From: Chrysaora quinquecirrha
Taxonomy: Eukaryota > Cnidaria > Scyphozoa > Semaeostomeae > Pelagiidae
Length of the DNA stretch: 64,000 bases
Assembly: GCA_014526335.1 (NCBI GenBank)
Contig: JACTAT010000010.1
Coordinates: forward strand, 3,344,253-3,408,252
Direction of reading: 5' to 3'
In this document: positions 47,655-60,209 of the stretch, one piece after another
Position numbering within the stretch: the first letter of the stretch is position 1
How the letters are laid out: each line of letters opens with the position of its first letter
Program-made: the position numbers and the translations under genes
The notes under the pieces: generated by a model
What the model was told of the DNA's origin: nothing
What the model saw: only the letters and a program-made list of their open reading frames with translations
Database searches by the model: none

Positions 47655-48560
47655 CCAAGTACTCTATCTCAACTGACAAACATGCTTACGATAAACAAGG
47701 CATGTGCATATATTCCTGAGGGGTTGTATCAGTAAAAGTATCCATACATGACATCTTTACCTATAGATATACTTAAGTAAACATATCTACTTAGAGTATT
47801 CCTTAGGGGTGACAAATCTGACGATCTCCAAGTACTCTATCTCAACTGACAAACATGCATACGATAAACAAGGCATGTGCATATATTCCTAAGGGGTTGT
47901 ATCAGTAAAAGTATCCATACATGACATCTTTACCTATAGATATACTTAAGTAAACATATCTACTTAGAGTATTCCTTAGGGGTGACAAATCTGACGATCT
48001 CCAAGTACTCTATCTCAACTGACAAACATGCATACGATAAACAAGGCATGTGCATATATTCCTAAGGGGTTGTATCAGTAAAAGTATCCATACATGACAT
48101 CTTTACCTATAGATATACTTAAGTAAACATATCTACTTAGAGTATTCCTTAGGGGTGACAAATCTGACGATCTCCAAGTACTCTATCTCAACTGACAAAC
48201 ATGCATACGATAAACAAGGCATGTGCATATATTCCTAAGGGGTTGTATCAGTAAAAGTATCCATACATGACATCTTTACCTATAGATATACTTAAATAAA
48301 CATATCTACTTAGTATTCCTTAGGGGTGACAAATCCGATGATCTCCAAGTACTCTATCTCAACTGACAGACATGCATACGATAAACAAGGCATGTGCATA
48401 TATTCCTAAGGGGTTGTATCAGTAAAAGTATCCATACATGACATCTTTACCTATAGATATACTTAAGTAAACATATCTACTTGAGTATTCCTTAGGGTGA
48501 CAAATCTGACGATCTCCAAGTACTCTATCTCAACTGACAGACATGCATACGATAAACTTA
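47655..48560. repeat. 173-bp tandem satellite, about 5.2 copies
   Basis: The word 'ccaagtactctatctcaact' recurs at 47655, 47828, 48001, 48174, 48345 and 48516. Spacing is 173, 173, 173, 171 and 171 bp; units are nearly identical. No coding capacity. Confidence 0.95.
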
Positions 48561-48966
48561 ACTATGCATAAATTCCCTTGCGAATTAGACACCTGTGTTC
48601 CTTTCGTCCCACAGACCACAGCTATTCCTAATCACAGCCCTCTTTAGTTTACAGTGCTAATTATTCGTCCAGATGTTTTTCAGCAGATTTTTCGTCGGAA
48701 TAGTAACCGATGTCCCCACAGATGTTCAAGTGATTGTTCAAAGCGAAAACACCAGGGATAGCAAACTGAACTTGTAAGCGAAATATCTCATGGAATGTAG
48801 AAAATTCGAATCATCCCAGAAAAGCTGGGCGGCAGCAAACCCCCTAAAAGAGCAAGGTAATAAGTGTAACCTTAGTTTATCCAACAATTGTTCTGCATCT
48901 TAATTTCCAGCTGGAGAGAAGGGTATTTCTTGAGAACTGGGAAATAGAATAGGAGTAATAATATAC

Positions 48967-49105
48967 CCCGAGGGGTAATTCACTCCTCGGGAATCTTGTA
49001 CACTCACGCTAGAAATCCTATTGTTTTATGAAAATTCCATAAAAATCCTTTTGTTTTAATAGATATCTTGTAAGCTTTTTATAAGAGTGAAGAATCGCCC
49101 CTCGG
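48967..49105. mobile_element. MITE, family G ('gaggggcatttcactc' termini)
   Basis: Left 'cgaggggtaattcactcc', right inverse 'cgaggggcgattcttcact'. Inner 'atcctattgtttt' and 'atccttttgttttaat' words. Related copies at 49233–49374 (opposite orientation) and 53718–53846. Confidence 0.65.
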
Positions 49106-49232
49106 ATACATAGGCCTATTTGAGGTTAGCCTTTTCCCTATAACTGGGAAAAATATTATGCCGCCTAGCAAAACGTTTTGTGGGTTTAATAACTCTGCAC
49201 TGCTTGCGCTTGCTCTTTTCCTGCTGATGATC

Positions 49233-49374
49233 GAGGGGCATTTCACCCGTCGAAGAAACATACGAGATTCTTATTGAAACAAAAAGATTCTTACAAGATT
49301 CCTACGAAAACAAAAGAGTTTCCAGCTGAGGATGTACGAGATTCCACGGGAGTGAAGTGCCCCTAACCCATGAT
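49233..49374. mobile_element. MITE, family G, opposite orientation
   Basis: Ends 'gaggggcatttcacccg' and inverse 'aggggcacttcactcccg'; inner 'attgaaacaaaaagattctt' is the complement of the 48967 copy. The two copies form a large inverted pair 128 bp apart. Confidence 0.7.
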
Positions 49375-52300
49375 TAGCCCCCACCCGAAGATCAACCCAT
49401 TCGCATCTACCTCGCGAATATTCAAATCCAACCTTCAATAATCATCTCAGTCACAGACTAATAACAACGATTGATAATCACGCAAACTACCAATTTAAAG
49501 GGAGTGAGTTGCTCCTAAAATTAAAACTGATTTGACGAAAACCGCGCACGCCTTTAGATATGTGACGTTATGTTGCTCAAACTGAAGTGGCGTCAGTAGG
49601 GCACCAAATATTCAATTTCTTATTAAAACATTTATTACTGCCTAATTGTCGTCTACGGAAGCTTACAATATGTATAATTTTCAGCCCCCTTCTGCTCTGA
49701 TTTAGACCCCGCTTATTACATTTTTATCGAGAATAAACAATTTCCTTTTTTGCTAAAAACAAGAGTTCAAATTGTAGAGTTCTTTGGCTTACTGTACCAA
49801 CGTTATTACGTGCCTAGCGTTTCTAAAACGAAATTCAAACACCCCGCCTATGTTGCATGAACATCCGACCCCCTTCCCCCATTTATTCCAACCCCAAAAA
49901 ATTGGATGCCTATAGAGTTGTAGGTCTACGCGTGATTCATGCTGCCAAGCGAAAGCCATGAAATAATATCCACAAAAATTTACAACGATATAAACTTGAT
50001 TTTGTTACACGTTTCTTGTTATAAGAAATCAGCTCAGAGTCGAGAGGCCCCTTGAATTTAAGAAACTCATAAAAGTAGATCATAATAATTGAGGCTCCAT
50101 AGGAGTATCAAGGAATCTATTTCCAGAAAAAAAACCAAGGGGATAAGGGATAATTCTTGACAAAATAAAGGGTATACGGAATATTGTTTGTGAAATTCTG
50201 GGATAGAAGGGAGAAAACATACAGGGGATAAAGGATACGATAAGAAAAATTTCAGGGCACATGGGATATTCTAAGCCCCCCTCCTAATTGGGCCTAATAA
50301 TTTCAAACTCAAGAGATCCGAAAGAGATTCGAAAAATTTCCACTACAAGGCCACGAGCAACGTTAGCTATCAAAAGAAAACGTGGTAATTTTTCAGATCG
50401 ATCTAGCTTATTTCATTTGCACTAATCAGTATGCCGTACGTTTGTACTATGAGTATGAGCCTCTACTAAATGCTTATTAGGGCGGGCTCAAAAGTGCTCA
50501 ACTTCAGGTTTTTTTACTGGAAAAACAATCAAATTAATTAACAGTGATTTGAAATAAAAACAGATGAATGATAACAAAAGAACTTTCAGAATTATCAGAC
50601 AGATTTGGCTGTAATCTTTTTTATCACGGAACGCGAATTCGCCAATTCTGGCACGAGCTTGTCGAAACAGCCTGCACAGGACACGACGAAAAATACGCAT
50701 AACCATTTGACCTCAGCCCAGACCTCTAAAATTATGAAAAAGCGCGGGAAAAATAACGCCAGGGAAAGAGATGATTTTTTGCTGCAGAAAATGCAAAAAG
50801 TCCTGAACTTTTAGACATGTTGGCGCCAAGAAAACACGCGTGTCTATTGTTTATGATGTTAAATTGCAATTTCAAATGAATGGACTATGATAAAATTAAT
50901 AGGAAAATTAACAAAGTTATTGCAGTGCAGTAAAAGTTTTTCTTAGGCACGTGGTATGACGTGCTCACAAATAGCATGTACAGGGTAGAAAAATCATAAA
51001 AATCAGCTTAAATAGTTTATGTAAGGGATATATCATAAAGTTTTGTTGATGTTCTATTTAGAGTAACAGTTTCGACCACGAGATTACTATCTGAATGTTG
51101 ACCAAAACAGAGAGTAAGTAAATTAAGACAGTTTTTATAGTATCCCTCGAGGAACAAAGAGCGAGTGAATGGTCTTTGGAAAGAGAGAATGGACCAGGCG
51201 TGGAACAGCACTGTTTTTGGCTGATAATCTTGGCTGTCTAGACAAGACAGCTGTATTTTCTAGTGTGCTACCTCATTTCTGTGTGCTGATTGGAACATAT
51301 AAGAGAGGCAGCAATGTGCTCAACTGTTCGCATATGTTGCAGAATATCATTCCTACTTGCCACACACTTGTCGGTCTTTCTCTTATCATATATACTAAAA
51401 CATCCGCCATATGCTCTCAGATCCTTTTCTTTACTTAATAAAAATGTCATTTTCTAAAACTACTCACTAGATCTCACTAAGTATTCGCATCCACATGAAA
51501 AATACAAATCCTAGGCTTAAGTGTGAATGCCTTCTTGATTTCCATGGGCTCATCAGCTTAGTTTCCCAATCCTCTATCAATATCACAAACGTATTAGTTT
51601 AATACAAGCTTAGATACCCACGTTTTGCAACATTAAATACAATCTTAATAACCCCGATGCTCATTTATTGATCGCCCATTTTCATTCACAGGTGCCATGG
51701 TCATAGTCATATGGTAGCGTGTAATCCAATAAATGACAAGGGCAACTTCTGTTCTTTGTTTCGTTGTTATATCCGGGAAATTTCCTGTAATTCTGCTATT
51801 GTTTGTTTATGGACATCACGTTAACTGTAACCTCGTGCGCATGTTAACTGTAACGAACTTCCAAATTTCAATTTATCTTGGTTTCTTGGATTAAACAATA
51901 TTGTGACAATATTGATCCTTGTAGTAGACCATACAAGTCAAAGAAGCAAATTTGCCTACAATGTGGATATGTTATACATAAACTGGCTTTAGCATGAGAA
52001 GAATACAAGATTTAAACAGTTTTTCTTTCTGTTTTGCAACCAACCAATTCATGTCTAAATCTTTGCTTCTGTTGTGACTTAACCATCGTTTCTTTCACCT
52101 TTCCTTCACCATAACGAGGTCTTATTGAAGAGAAGCACCACCTTTTGGATTTCCAAACTAATCTTGCACACTGCAGTTTCTATACAAAGAGTTGGTGATA
52201 AATGGTGAGATAAATGAGCATCGGAGTTATCAGGCGAATTAGCTGCGCAAATGGTTCCAACTCTCGCGCCCCACCGTTATCCATTTTTGGTATCTTTACG

Positions 52301-52976
52301 TTTCTTTCGTAACCTCGCATCACCAACGTAGAGGCCATACGCTCTGATATGTGTATTTGGAGCAAGGGAAAAAGACCTGGGCAGAGCTGGAAGCAAGGGA
52401 TACGGGCGAGAAAAAATTGGAACAGGGAACAGGGCAGCAGGAAACAAAAAGATCCTCGCCAAAGGTGGAATGTTGGGAATATCAACTTCGCAACACGAGT
52501 ACAACTGTTTTAGGAGAAACAAGGAAGCAACCCCTGTCAGAGCCTCGACTAAGCGAAACAGCATGCCTTAAGGCTTCGTGGCAAATAACAAATCAGCTAA
52601 CGACAAAATGACAAGCAACTCCTTGAAATACCTTCCAACTGGAGAACAGATGATCTACTTTTCACAACAGAGCGAGAAAAGCACATCTGAGGAATACATG
52701 TATTTCTGATCACAATGCAATGTAATTAGCTTTTACATGATAGCTTCTCTCTCATCATAGCGGTCCCCTAATTGTATAACAAAATGGATGTAGTGTTCTT
52801 TATTCGTATGTATGCTCAGTGGTATAAACCCAGCGACCTCAAAACCCAGACTATAGATATGAGTATACACGAGAACAAGCGAAAAATTACTGAACTGATA
52901 ATACGAACAATTATAACAGTAGGAGGGGGATAGTTTCGTGTGCTGTCGCGTGCATGTGTTTTATCATAGGTCACGA
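49375..52976. other. Gene-poor intergenic DNA
   Basis: No supported gene. A frame at 52180–52485 (−) reads MDNGGARELEPFAQLIRLI internally and may be an exon or an old transposon part, but no splice context is convincing. Confidence 0.35.
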
Positions 52977-53627
52977 TACACCGTATTTCCTCGATAAAGC
53001 GCCCGGGCTCTTAAAATCCGTCCCAAAGAGGGTCAAAACTCCATCTCAAAGAGGGTCAAAACTCCATCTCAAAGAGGGTCAAAACTCCATCTCAAAGAGG
53101 GTCAAAACTCCATCTCAAAGAGGGTCAAAAATCCTCCTCAAAGAGAGTCATAACTCCGTCTAAAAGAGGGTCAAAACTCCGTCTCAAGGAGGGTAAAAGA
53201 TCTGTCTCAAAGAGGGTGGAAACTCCTCCCCAAAAAGGGTCGAAACTCCTTCTCAAAGAGAGTCAAAACTCCGTCTCAAAGAGGGTCAAAGCTCCGTCTC
53301 AAAAAGGGTCAAAACTCCATCCCAAAAAGGGTTGAAACTCCGTCTCAAAGAGGGTCGAAACTCCTTCTCAAAGAGGGTCAAAACTCCGTCTCAAAGAGGG
53401 TCAAAACTCCGTCTCAAAGAGGGTCGAAACTCCGTAGTCAAAGAGGGTCAATGTTTGAAAATAAATGAACGAATTTTCATATTCATATCACAAAGTTTTG
53501 CAGCTATTAGCAAAGGTGTCTCTTGATTCCTCCCATCAGGAGCTTGAACATACACTATTTAAAGAGTGTCTGGGAACAACCTGATGAGCAGCTCAACCAA
53601 AAGGGGTGCTTATTCAAGGAATGGCTC
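52977..53627. mobile_element. Short TIR element, copy 2, with an expanded inner array
   Basis: Same ends and body as 1117–1376: head 'tttcctcgataaagcgccc', tail 'ggtgcttattcaagga', inner 'aaaggtgtctcttgattcc' and 'agagtgtctggga'. The single 23-bp unit of copy 1 is here an array of about 19 units. Confidence 0.65.
53016..53452. repeat. 23-bp minisatellite, about 19 units
   Basis: Unit 'actccgtctcaaagagggtc' plus three bases. Since 23 is not a multiple of three, the open frame cycles through three peptides (VKTPSQRG, SKLHLKE, GQNSISKR); it is not a gene. Confidence 0.92.
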
Positions 53628-53717
53628 AGGAAAGGGCACAATATGTGTAGGATTTCAAAGCGTTTAAACGGGAACGGATCAGGAACGGATCAAAATTGAT
53701 AGCGTAACCAAAAAGAT

Positions 53718-53846
53718 ATAGTTCACTCCTTGGAATCTTGTACACCCTAAGCTGGAATCTCTATTGTTTTGTAGAAATCTTGTAAGAATCCTTTTGTTTC
53801 AATGGGAATCTTGTACGCTTTTTCGACGAGTGAAATGTCCCTCGAT
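53718..53846. mobile_element. MITE, family G
   Basis: Left 'agttcactccttggaatc', right inverse 'cgagggacatttcactcg'. Inner 'tctattgttttgtagaaatc' as in the other copies. Confidence 0.6.
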
Positions 53847-55012
53847 ACTGAATGAAAAGATCCAAAAAGGACGGAGAATCATACGATCCAATGCCACGCC
53901 CCTTTACAGCGATTATCAATTATTATCCCCGCTATTGCAGTAAAAAGCGATTATAGCTACCTATAAGAATAAGCATCCTGTAATCTCAGTTAGAGTCAGT
54001 GAAATTATAGTCCTTATTATCTTACTGCAAAGGAGGAACGTCACAGTGAACAGTTTAATTAGCTGGATTAACGTCTTTTGGAAGATTTTCTAGCTCGAAC
54101 GCATTGTCTAAAGGGATAAAACTATATGCGATCTAGCCCTCCAAAAATGTCAAGATGAAATGGTATATTTAGCACCTTTTAAGCTCTGATAGGGGCTATT
54201 AGGAGCAAGGAAGCAAAATGATACTGTGCGTCACCGAAAATTTTCGTCAGGACAATTCAATTCAATTTTCGACGTACAAAAGCTCATAATAGCAAAACGG
54301 TACAAGATATGGAGAAAATCATTGCAGATCCGGAATCAGGAGAATTAAAATTGGATGGGCCTTTTAAGGATTTCTTTGATATTTTTGGGTGTCTAGAGCA
54401 AGAAAACTATTTTTTAGGTTGATGATTTGAGCCCCAAGTCTTACAGTGGGCAAGAGCCTCTAGGTCAATCCTAAATATATACGAGTGTTAATCACTGTTG
54501 TTAATCAAAGTAGAATCAAGTAGATCAATCAAGCCAATCAAGGATCTTTAGAGAATCTATATCTAAACTCATTTTTATAAGAAATCTCTGATAAGAAACT
54601 TCACAAGGTCTTTTTGTTAAAATCAAGAAACTCTTCCTGAAAGGTGAAAGGAGTAGAATGCAGAAACTCGAACCCAAGAAACTTTATCCTTTTCGTAGCT
54701 TCATAACTACAACTACATAACTTAGTGACTTTCAAATATCTACAAGGAACAGAAACTTCTCGTTCTATGATATCTTTCATTATCCCAATTCTTCTTACTC
54801 AAAAGTAGCTCTGACCACTGAACAAGGAAAGTTTGGAAAGACAACCTCGGATAGCTTCTGTGGATTAGAAAAGTCTTGCAATGTCACGAAAGTTTTCAGG
54901 AAACTTTACCATGTCAGAAGTGCCAAACCTAAGAGACCCTATACATTGTTCATTTCATTTCAACAGCTTCCTACAATACACTTATTTTCCGTATAAGCAA
55001 CTGTTCAATAAG

Positions 55013-55635
55013 CAACTAGTGCTGGGAGTTTGTTACATTTTCTAATCGAGGTAGCTTTCTTTATACAGTACATCTTTGCAAACTTGTCAATTAAAATTGA
55101 AAAGCAAGAAAAGAGCCAACAAAGAGTTTATAGGTCATTTCGGCATGACGTCAGACAGCATTCAAATTTTTCGAAATCACATGATATCGAATTTTATATA
55201 TGAAGTAAGAAAGTCGTACAAAGCAGCCAAAACTTAGTCTAGGTACAAAGTTTCACTGTCCTTGAGCTTGTGTTCTTAATTTTATGAGCATTCAAAGTTC
55301 CCGATTTCATAAAGGCTTTGACCGCAAAAAAATGAGCTTGGTGAAACTTTTTACCCCACACGGTCAAAGCTCTTATAAAATCGTAAACTTTGGACGCTCG
55401 TAGAATCGATAATACACACGCTGAGATAGTAAAACTTGGCACCTAGACTAATTTTTGGGTGCTTTATACGATTTTCGCATCGAAAGATTGATATCTTGCG
55501 ATTTCGAAAAATTTACATTCTACCGAAATGATCTATAGAGGGGGTACCAGTCATTCTGTGAGGGTTGAAATACTAGATTATTAAAGCAACTTTGAGGGCT
55601 GGACCAAATGTCCACTTGCTTATTGAAAAAATGTG
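55013..55635. mobile_element. Diverged family R5 element with an inner hairpin
   Basis: Head 'aataagcaactagtgctgg', tail 'gggctggaccaaatgtcc' and 'acttgcttattg'. Inside (55240–55450), 'aggtacaaagtttcact…tttcataaaggctttgaccg' is mirrored by 'cggtcaaagctcttat…aaaacttggcacct', a hairpin with arms of about 100 nt. Confidence 0.55.
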
Positions 55636-56429
55636 GAATTGGTGCACCAAAATTTCTTACTATAAAAAATGGATGTTGGTTTACGCTTTTAAGGTCATTA
55701 AGTTCTAAGCTTGTTACAGATAATCGGCTAAGACAGGATAAGACAAACTTACATCCAGGTTCAGAAATACAAATTATTACAAATAGGCCTAAAAATAGAG
55801 ACGATTCAGAGAGAGGGAGGGAATTCTCTTGCTGTAGGGCGCTGAAGTCCTGTTTAATTGGTGTTTTAGAGCAAAGTATGGGAATGTGTGGAGGACACAT
55901 GCGTTAGGTGATCATCACACAATTATTGTTCACCGTGACGGCCCATTGTTTATGCTGCTTGGGTCTATTGTTCCGCGCAACTGCTTCTCAAGAGACACAT
56001 TAGTCGACTGCCTATTCCTATGCAAATTAGCTTCATGAATAAATACCGCTTCGTTGAGATCGTTTGCGCATTTCAGCTTGAGAAAACTGCTGATCACTGG
56101 AACACCGTCTGCACAAGTGAAACCGCTGTAAAAAGTCATCGTTTTTCAGGTAAAGATTTGTTCCTATTTAATTTTCATAATCGCATTTATCTGACATGTT
56201 GTGTAGTTTAAAAGAATCACAGGGGATGCTCATCATTAATTCATATCATTATTAAAACCACTATTGAATGTGCGTAACCATTTTATGAACTTCTACTGTA
56301 TTTTATATACGTGACAAACGTCGCTATAGAAATAATAACGGAACGATCAATGTAAGACAGTGGCTGTAAATTTTCACTAAATCTTTACATGGGCAGTTTA
56401 CGTTGTGGCTAAAGCTGGTTGAGACCATT

Positions 56430-56560
56430 CCTGAGGGGCAAATCACTCGTGAGAAACCCCGTATTTGCGTTAAATCCTAGCGTTAATGTTGCTAAAAATC
56501 CGTGGCTGGAAACGAAATCCTTTTGTTTGAAATGCAATCCCGTACTTTGTATGTAGAAAG
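56430..56560. mobile_element. Degenerate MITE, family G
   Basis: 'gaggggcaaatcactcg' head and 'aaatccttttgtttgaaatg' inner word; the right end is lost. Confidence 0.4.
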
Positions 56561-57970
56561 GGAGAGCTTCTAGATTATATTTTGAGTTATAGTTTTTTAT
56601 TTCTATTTCTTAATTAGACGACAGGTGGATTTTTCAAGAGGGGCGTCCCGATCTCTCGAAAGTTGACTTCTAATTAGGGTATATATTTCTTACAAAATCA
56701 ACAGGCCAAATAAATAGGTAACTTATTAATAAACAAGGGGGAAATAGCCCTTCTACAAACAGGTTAATTTACAAGGGGCTTTCCAGTTACTAGGTGACAC
56801 TAGAAGGGTATGAAAAGAATCAAGGAAAATTCGTAAAAGTTGTCATGCAAAAAAGTGCGTATCGAGCTCAATTATTTCTCTGGGAAATAATTCAATGTAA
56901 GGTTGCTATTATAATACTTCGACATGGAAATATATTTTTTTTATCATAGATGTGCGGGATATGCGTAGAGTTATCAGATCTGCCCCATGCATTTCATAAG
57001 AGTTTGTTTGAACATATAATCCTCTAACTGTATAATCATAGTCAATTACGGATGATAAGTAGTATGAGATCGTTGCCCTATTAAATTCATAAGTGCAAAT
57101 AATGTATAGAAAAAGAAAGTATCGGAATTTATACACTTGACTTTTAGCTTAATCGAGTCTTTGCTCTCTCGAAAAGTCGCTTTCTCGAACGAATTTCAGT
57201 TTCCCTCGCTTAGAATTCACATGCAAAATCCATCCTCATTTCCCGGACCTTCCTTCTGGAATATTCGATACTGCGAACAAAATTCCACTTAGTTTAAAAG
57301 TTGGAAAACACGAATGCAGCTATCTCCTCAGTTTTCGTTCTCCTAATTTGCTTTAAAAATTATTTGCCACGCGCCAATTCGATATAACGTACGAATCTTA
57401 ACAACAGCACAATAATACAAGAATCAATTCAAAAGTTTTCCGCTTATTCGTCAATACGCTTACGGTAGCCGACGATCAAATAACGTTTTGTTAGTTTGTT
57501 TAATTTTTCATTGAAATCAGAATAAGATATCGTTTGTTTTTAACTTGTATATATTTGTTAAAGATTCAAGGCCCGTTTTAAATTAATAAAATCGATCACG
57601 GTCGACTTTTCTTTATTCCAAAACAATCCGATCAGTATCATATCAGTAAACATAGCTTTTTTCGCGCGTTCTTTTTCTTTGACCTTTTGGCGGTAGCTCG
57701 CATCACATGTAACCACTCTTTGGATGCGGAACGTTCCGGGTTTTTCCGCCAATGAACCGAATCGTCAAGAGACCCTCGGGGTCTTTCCCATCTCCCGCCA
57801 TCTATACAAATCGGTGATCAGAAAATGCGGCCATCCCTATTTCAAACGGGCCCTAATACTCAACCAGATAATCTTATCACAAAAACATCATGCAGGGAAG
57901 ATCAAAATAAGAAATATAAAAGAACAATAAATCTATAAAAATTTCTATAAGCTGTTTCAATGTTAACTTA

Positions 57971-58070
57971 CGAAGCCATCTCTTGTCTGTTCTTTTCACG
58001 AAGCCTTTGTACAGCCGAGATCCAAAGGATATTTTAATCTTCCAAGCATTTACTGTTGCAACCAGGTCCT
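57971..58070 (-). other. Possible orphan exon
   Basis: On the minus strand TTTTTTCGCAG|GACCTGG opens and GGCTTC|GTAAGTTAAC closes a stretch reading DLVATVNAWKIKISF and SRLYKGFVKRTDKRW. Both splice sites are good. No partner exon or family is recognised; a basic frame at 57558–57752 could be one. Confidence 0.25.
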
Positions 58071-58204
58071 GCGAAAAAATGTTGTTTTTAGGGATCTGAG
58101 TAAGCAACAACAACGAAACAAACATCTGAGATAGCACATCGAGTAGATGTTTTTTAACTTGGTGTATGTTTAAAATCGTAAGCCTGAAATTGAAAGTAAA
58201 AAAC

Positions 58205-58620
58205 CGTGAAGTCTACTGCGTAGTACAAAATTAAACTAAGAGGATTTCAAGGGATTTTTGAGTGATTTTAATTAAAACAATAGGATTTCCAGCAAGGATG
58301 CACACGATTTTTATTAATTTCCAATTTTCATGACTTTACCCAGGGTGTAGAGGTTGGGAGAGCTGGGGGAGCCAGTAATAGACGATTGGTATCTTCGCAC
58401 AAAATACACGTTTCTTTGCCGAAAATCCTTGCAAAATCCAGAGAAATCTTTTGGAAAATATTAAGAAACGTAACTCCAGATGAAACACAGTGAAATTAAA
58501 TTTTAGGAGGGTCGTAATAGCTAGAAGGAATTTCAGACCGAGGGGAAATCAGTCAAGATTTCGATTGAGACAAAGGGATTTCAAACAAAGGGATTTCTAG
58601 GGGATTTTCATGAAGACGAG
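58205..58620. repeat. Fragments related to MITE family G
   Basis: 'gggatttttgagtgatttta', 'aaacaataggatttccagc' and, near 58560–58620, 'caaagggatttcaaacaaag' words recall the family interior; ends are not recognisable. Confidence 0.3.
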
Positions 58621-59489
58621 ATTTCGACATTTCCAAAAAGTAAACTGACCCTAACTTCGATTCTAACTAATGTACAGCACAGTATCTACCAAAATACCCC
58701 CGCTTGCAGTACTCGTCCAATAGCTTGCAGTACGGCCGGTGTTTTTTATTAGGTTGTTGCTAAAATAAATTTTGATAACAATGGCGATATGGGGCCTCGT
58801 TTCGTGAGTTGCCAAGCCTTTTGGGCCATAACAATAGGTCGTCATTAGCTGCACCTGCAGTAATTGGCAATAGCTTCAGCCAAATTGCGGTATTCAGTCG
58901 GGAAAGCCAATATCGCAGATAATGATTTGGAATGACTTTGCAGTGATTTGTCGAGCGCGCTCGCGTGGGTATTGAAAAGACGCAAGTTTGCTTTAGAATT
59001 ATAATAGGGCGTTTATGATAAGAGTATTTGGTTTTAATTGAGAAATTAAAAATCGTGAAATCTCAAAGAAGTAATTTTCTGAAGGGAAAGTGAGATACAA
59101 TATCAAAGCTTTGTAATATGAACGGAAAGTAACTCCAAGCAAACCGCTGAGGGACATAAACCGTACATTGAATACGTCAAACAACGTTCAAGTGTACAAC
59201 AGATTTGTCCGTCCATTAGCACCTCATGGAGGGCTTTTAAAATCTTAATTATTCAAACAAAACTTTGCTTAGACCTTAAACAAACAATAATTATAAATTC
59301 AAAGCTCAATTTTCACTTTTGATTAAAACGAGGAACTTGCTAATTAGGTCAGACTAATTAACGAGAGGCCAAAGTGTGGCGCAATTGCGTACGTTTTCTA
59401 AGGCCAAAGAAGCCATTGTTTAGGCCTATAGGCTATATCAGGCCCTCAGCCTCCTGATCAGCAATCTCATTTTCCCGTAGACTATCTTC

Positions 59490-60209
59490 ATGGAACAAGA
59501 CATGAACAAGCTAATCTTCGCTCAAAATTTCGACAGTTACGAGAATTGCGCATTTTCGCCGACACTTTACGACGACCGACTTCAAACAGTTCCGGATATG
59601 GACAGATTCGTCAATACATTACAATCTCAGTGTCAGTATCAAGCGCAAGAAGTACCCGATCATAATAACCAGTTCTCGTTCAACGAAGAGACGACTCCGG
59701 TCAAATTTGAAGAATTTCAGAAAATAAGCAAAATTACGCCGATGGCACTGAACTTTGAAGACGAAACTTGTCGTAACATGCTCGAAAATAAATACGAAAG
59801 CAGAAAAGAAGTTACGAAACGAAAAAAGACGAAGCGACGCAGCTATCTATCAAATGATCTCCCCGTGGAAATTCGTAACCAGAGACGAAACGTCGCAAAT
59901 GCACGAGAAAGGGCGAGAGTTGGTCGCATGGCGAATGGCTACGACGCATTACAAAGATCTTTACCGAAATATCTGACGCAACCGAAGATGCGAAAAGTCG
60001 ATATTCTGAATTCGGCATTATGTCATATACAGAATCTAATGAGTATGTTGGCGGGAAAAAGCACTGACTGCAATCAGAATACGGAAACACAACATGGCGT
60101 CGATAATAATGTTACATTTGAGAACGATACATTTCAAAATGAACTTGATTTAGCTCAGTTTCTTCAATGTAGTATTCAAAGCAATCAGTATACTAACAGC
60201 TTCAGGTAA
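59490..60209 (+). CDS. Group A bHLH transcription factor, subfamily unassigned
   Basis: Intronless, 239 residues, unbroken frame from ATG to TAA. The bHLH lies at residues about 130–190: basic region RRNVANARERARVGRMANGY, helix 1 DALQRSLP, loop KYLTQPKM, helix 2 RKVDILNSALCHIQNLMSML. NARERxRV is typical of group A (Achaete-scute, Atonal, Twist). The N-x-G-Y/F step and KVDIL...A..HI..L recall Achaete-scute, but MRK replaces the usual LSK before VD/VE and the loop is shorter, so I leave the subfamily open. The N-terminus is acidic and Asn/Gln-rich; the C-terminus has ELDLAQFLQC. It is expected to bind E-boxes as a dimer with an E-protein; target process unknown. Confidence 0.85.
   Translation: MEQDMNKLIFAQNFDSYENCAFSPTLYDDRLQTVPDMDRFVNTLQSQCQYQAQEVPDHNNQFSFNEETTPVKFEEFQKISKITPMALNFEDETCRNMLENKYESRKEVTKRKKTKRRSYLSNDLPVEIRNQRRNVANARERARVGRMANGYDALQRSLPKYLTQPKMRKVDILNSALCHIQNLMSMLAGKSTDCNQNTETQHGVDNNVTFENDTFQNELDLAQFLQCSIQSNQYTNSFR

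Noticed and set aside
51169..51438. 89-codon plus frame beginning MVFGKREWTRRG
   Set aside because: No domain, splice context or composition supports a gene; antisense frames of similar length exist.
52954..53526. Frames with repeated VKTPSQRGSK-like peptides
   Set aside because: The 23-bp repeat happens to lack stops in all frames; the element around it is a small TIR transposon.
55608..55907. 99-codon plus frame beginning MSTCLLKKCGIG
   Set aside because: Starts inside the R5 element tail and shows no recognisable domain or splice support.
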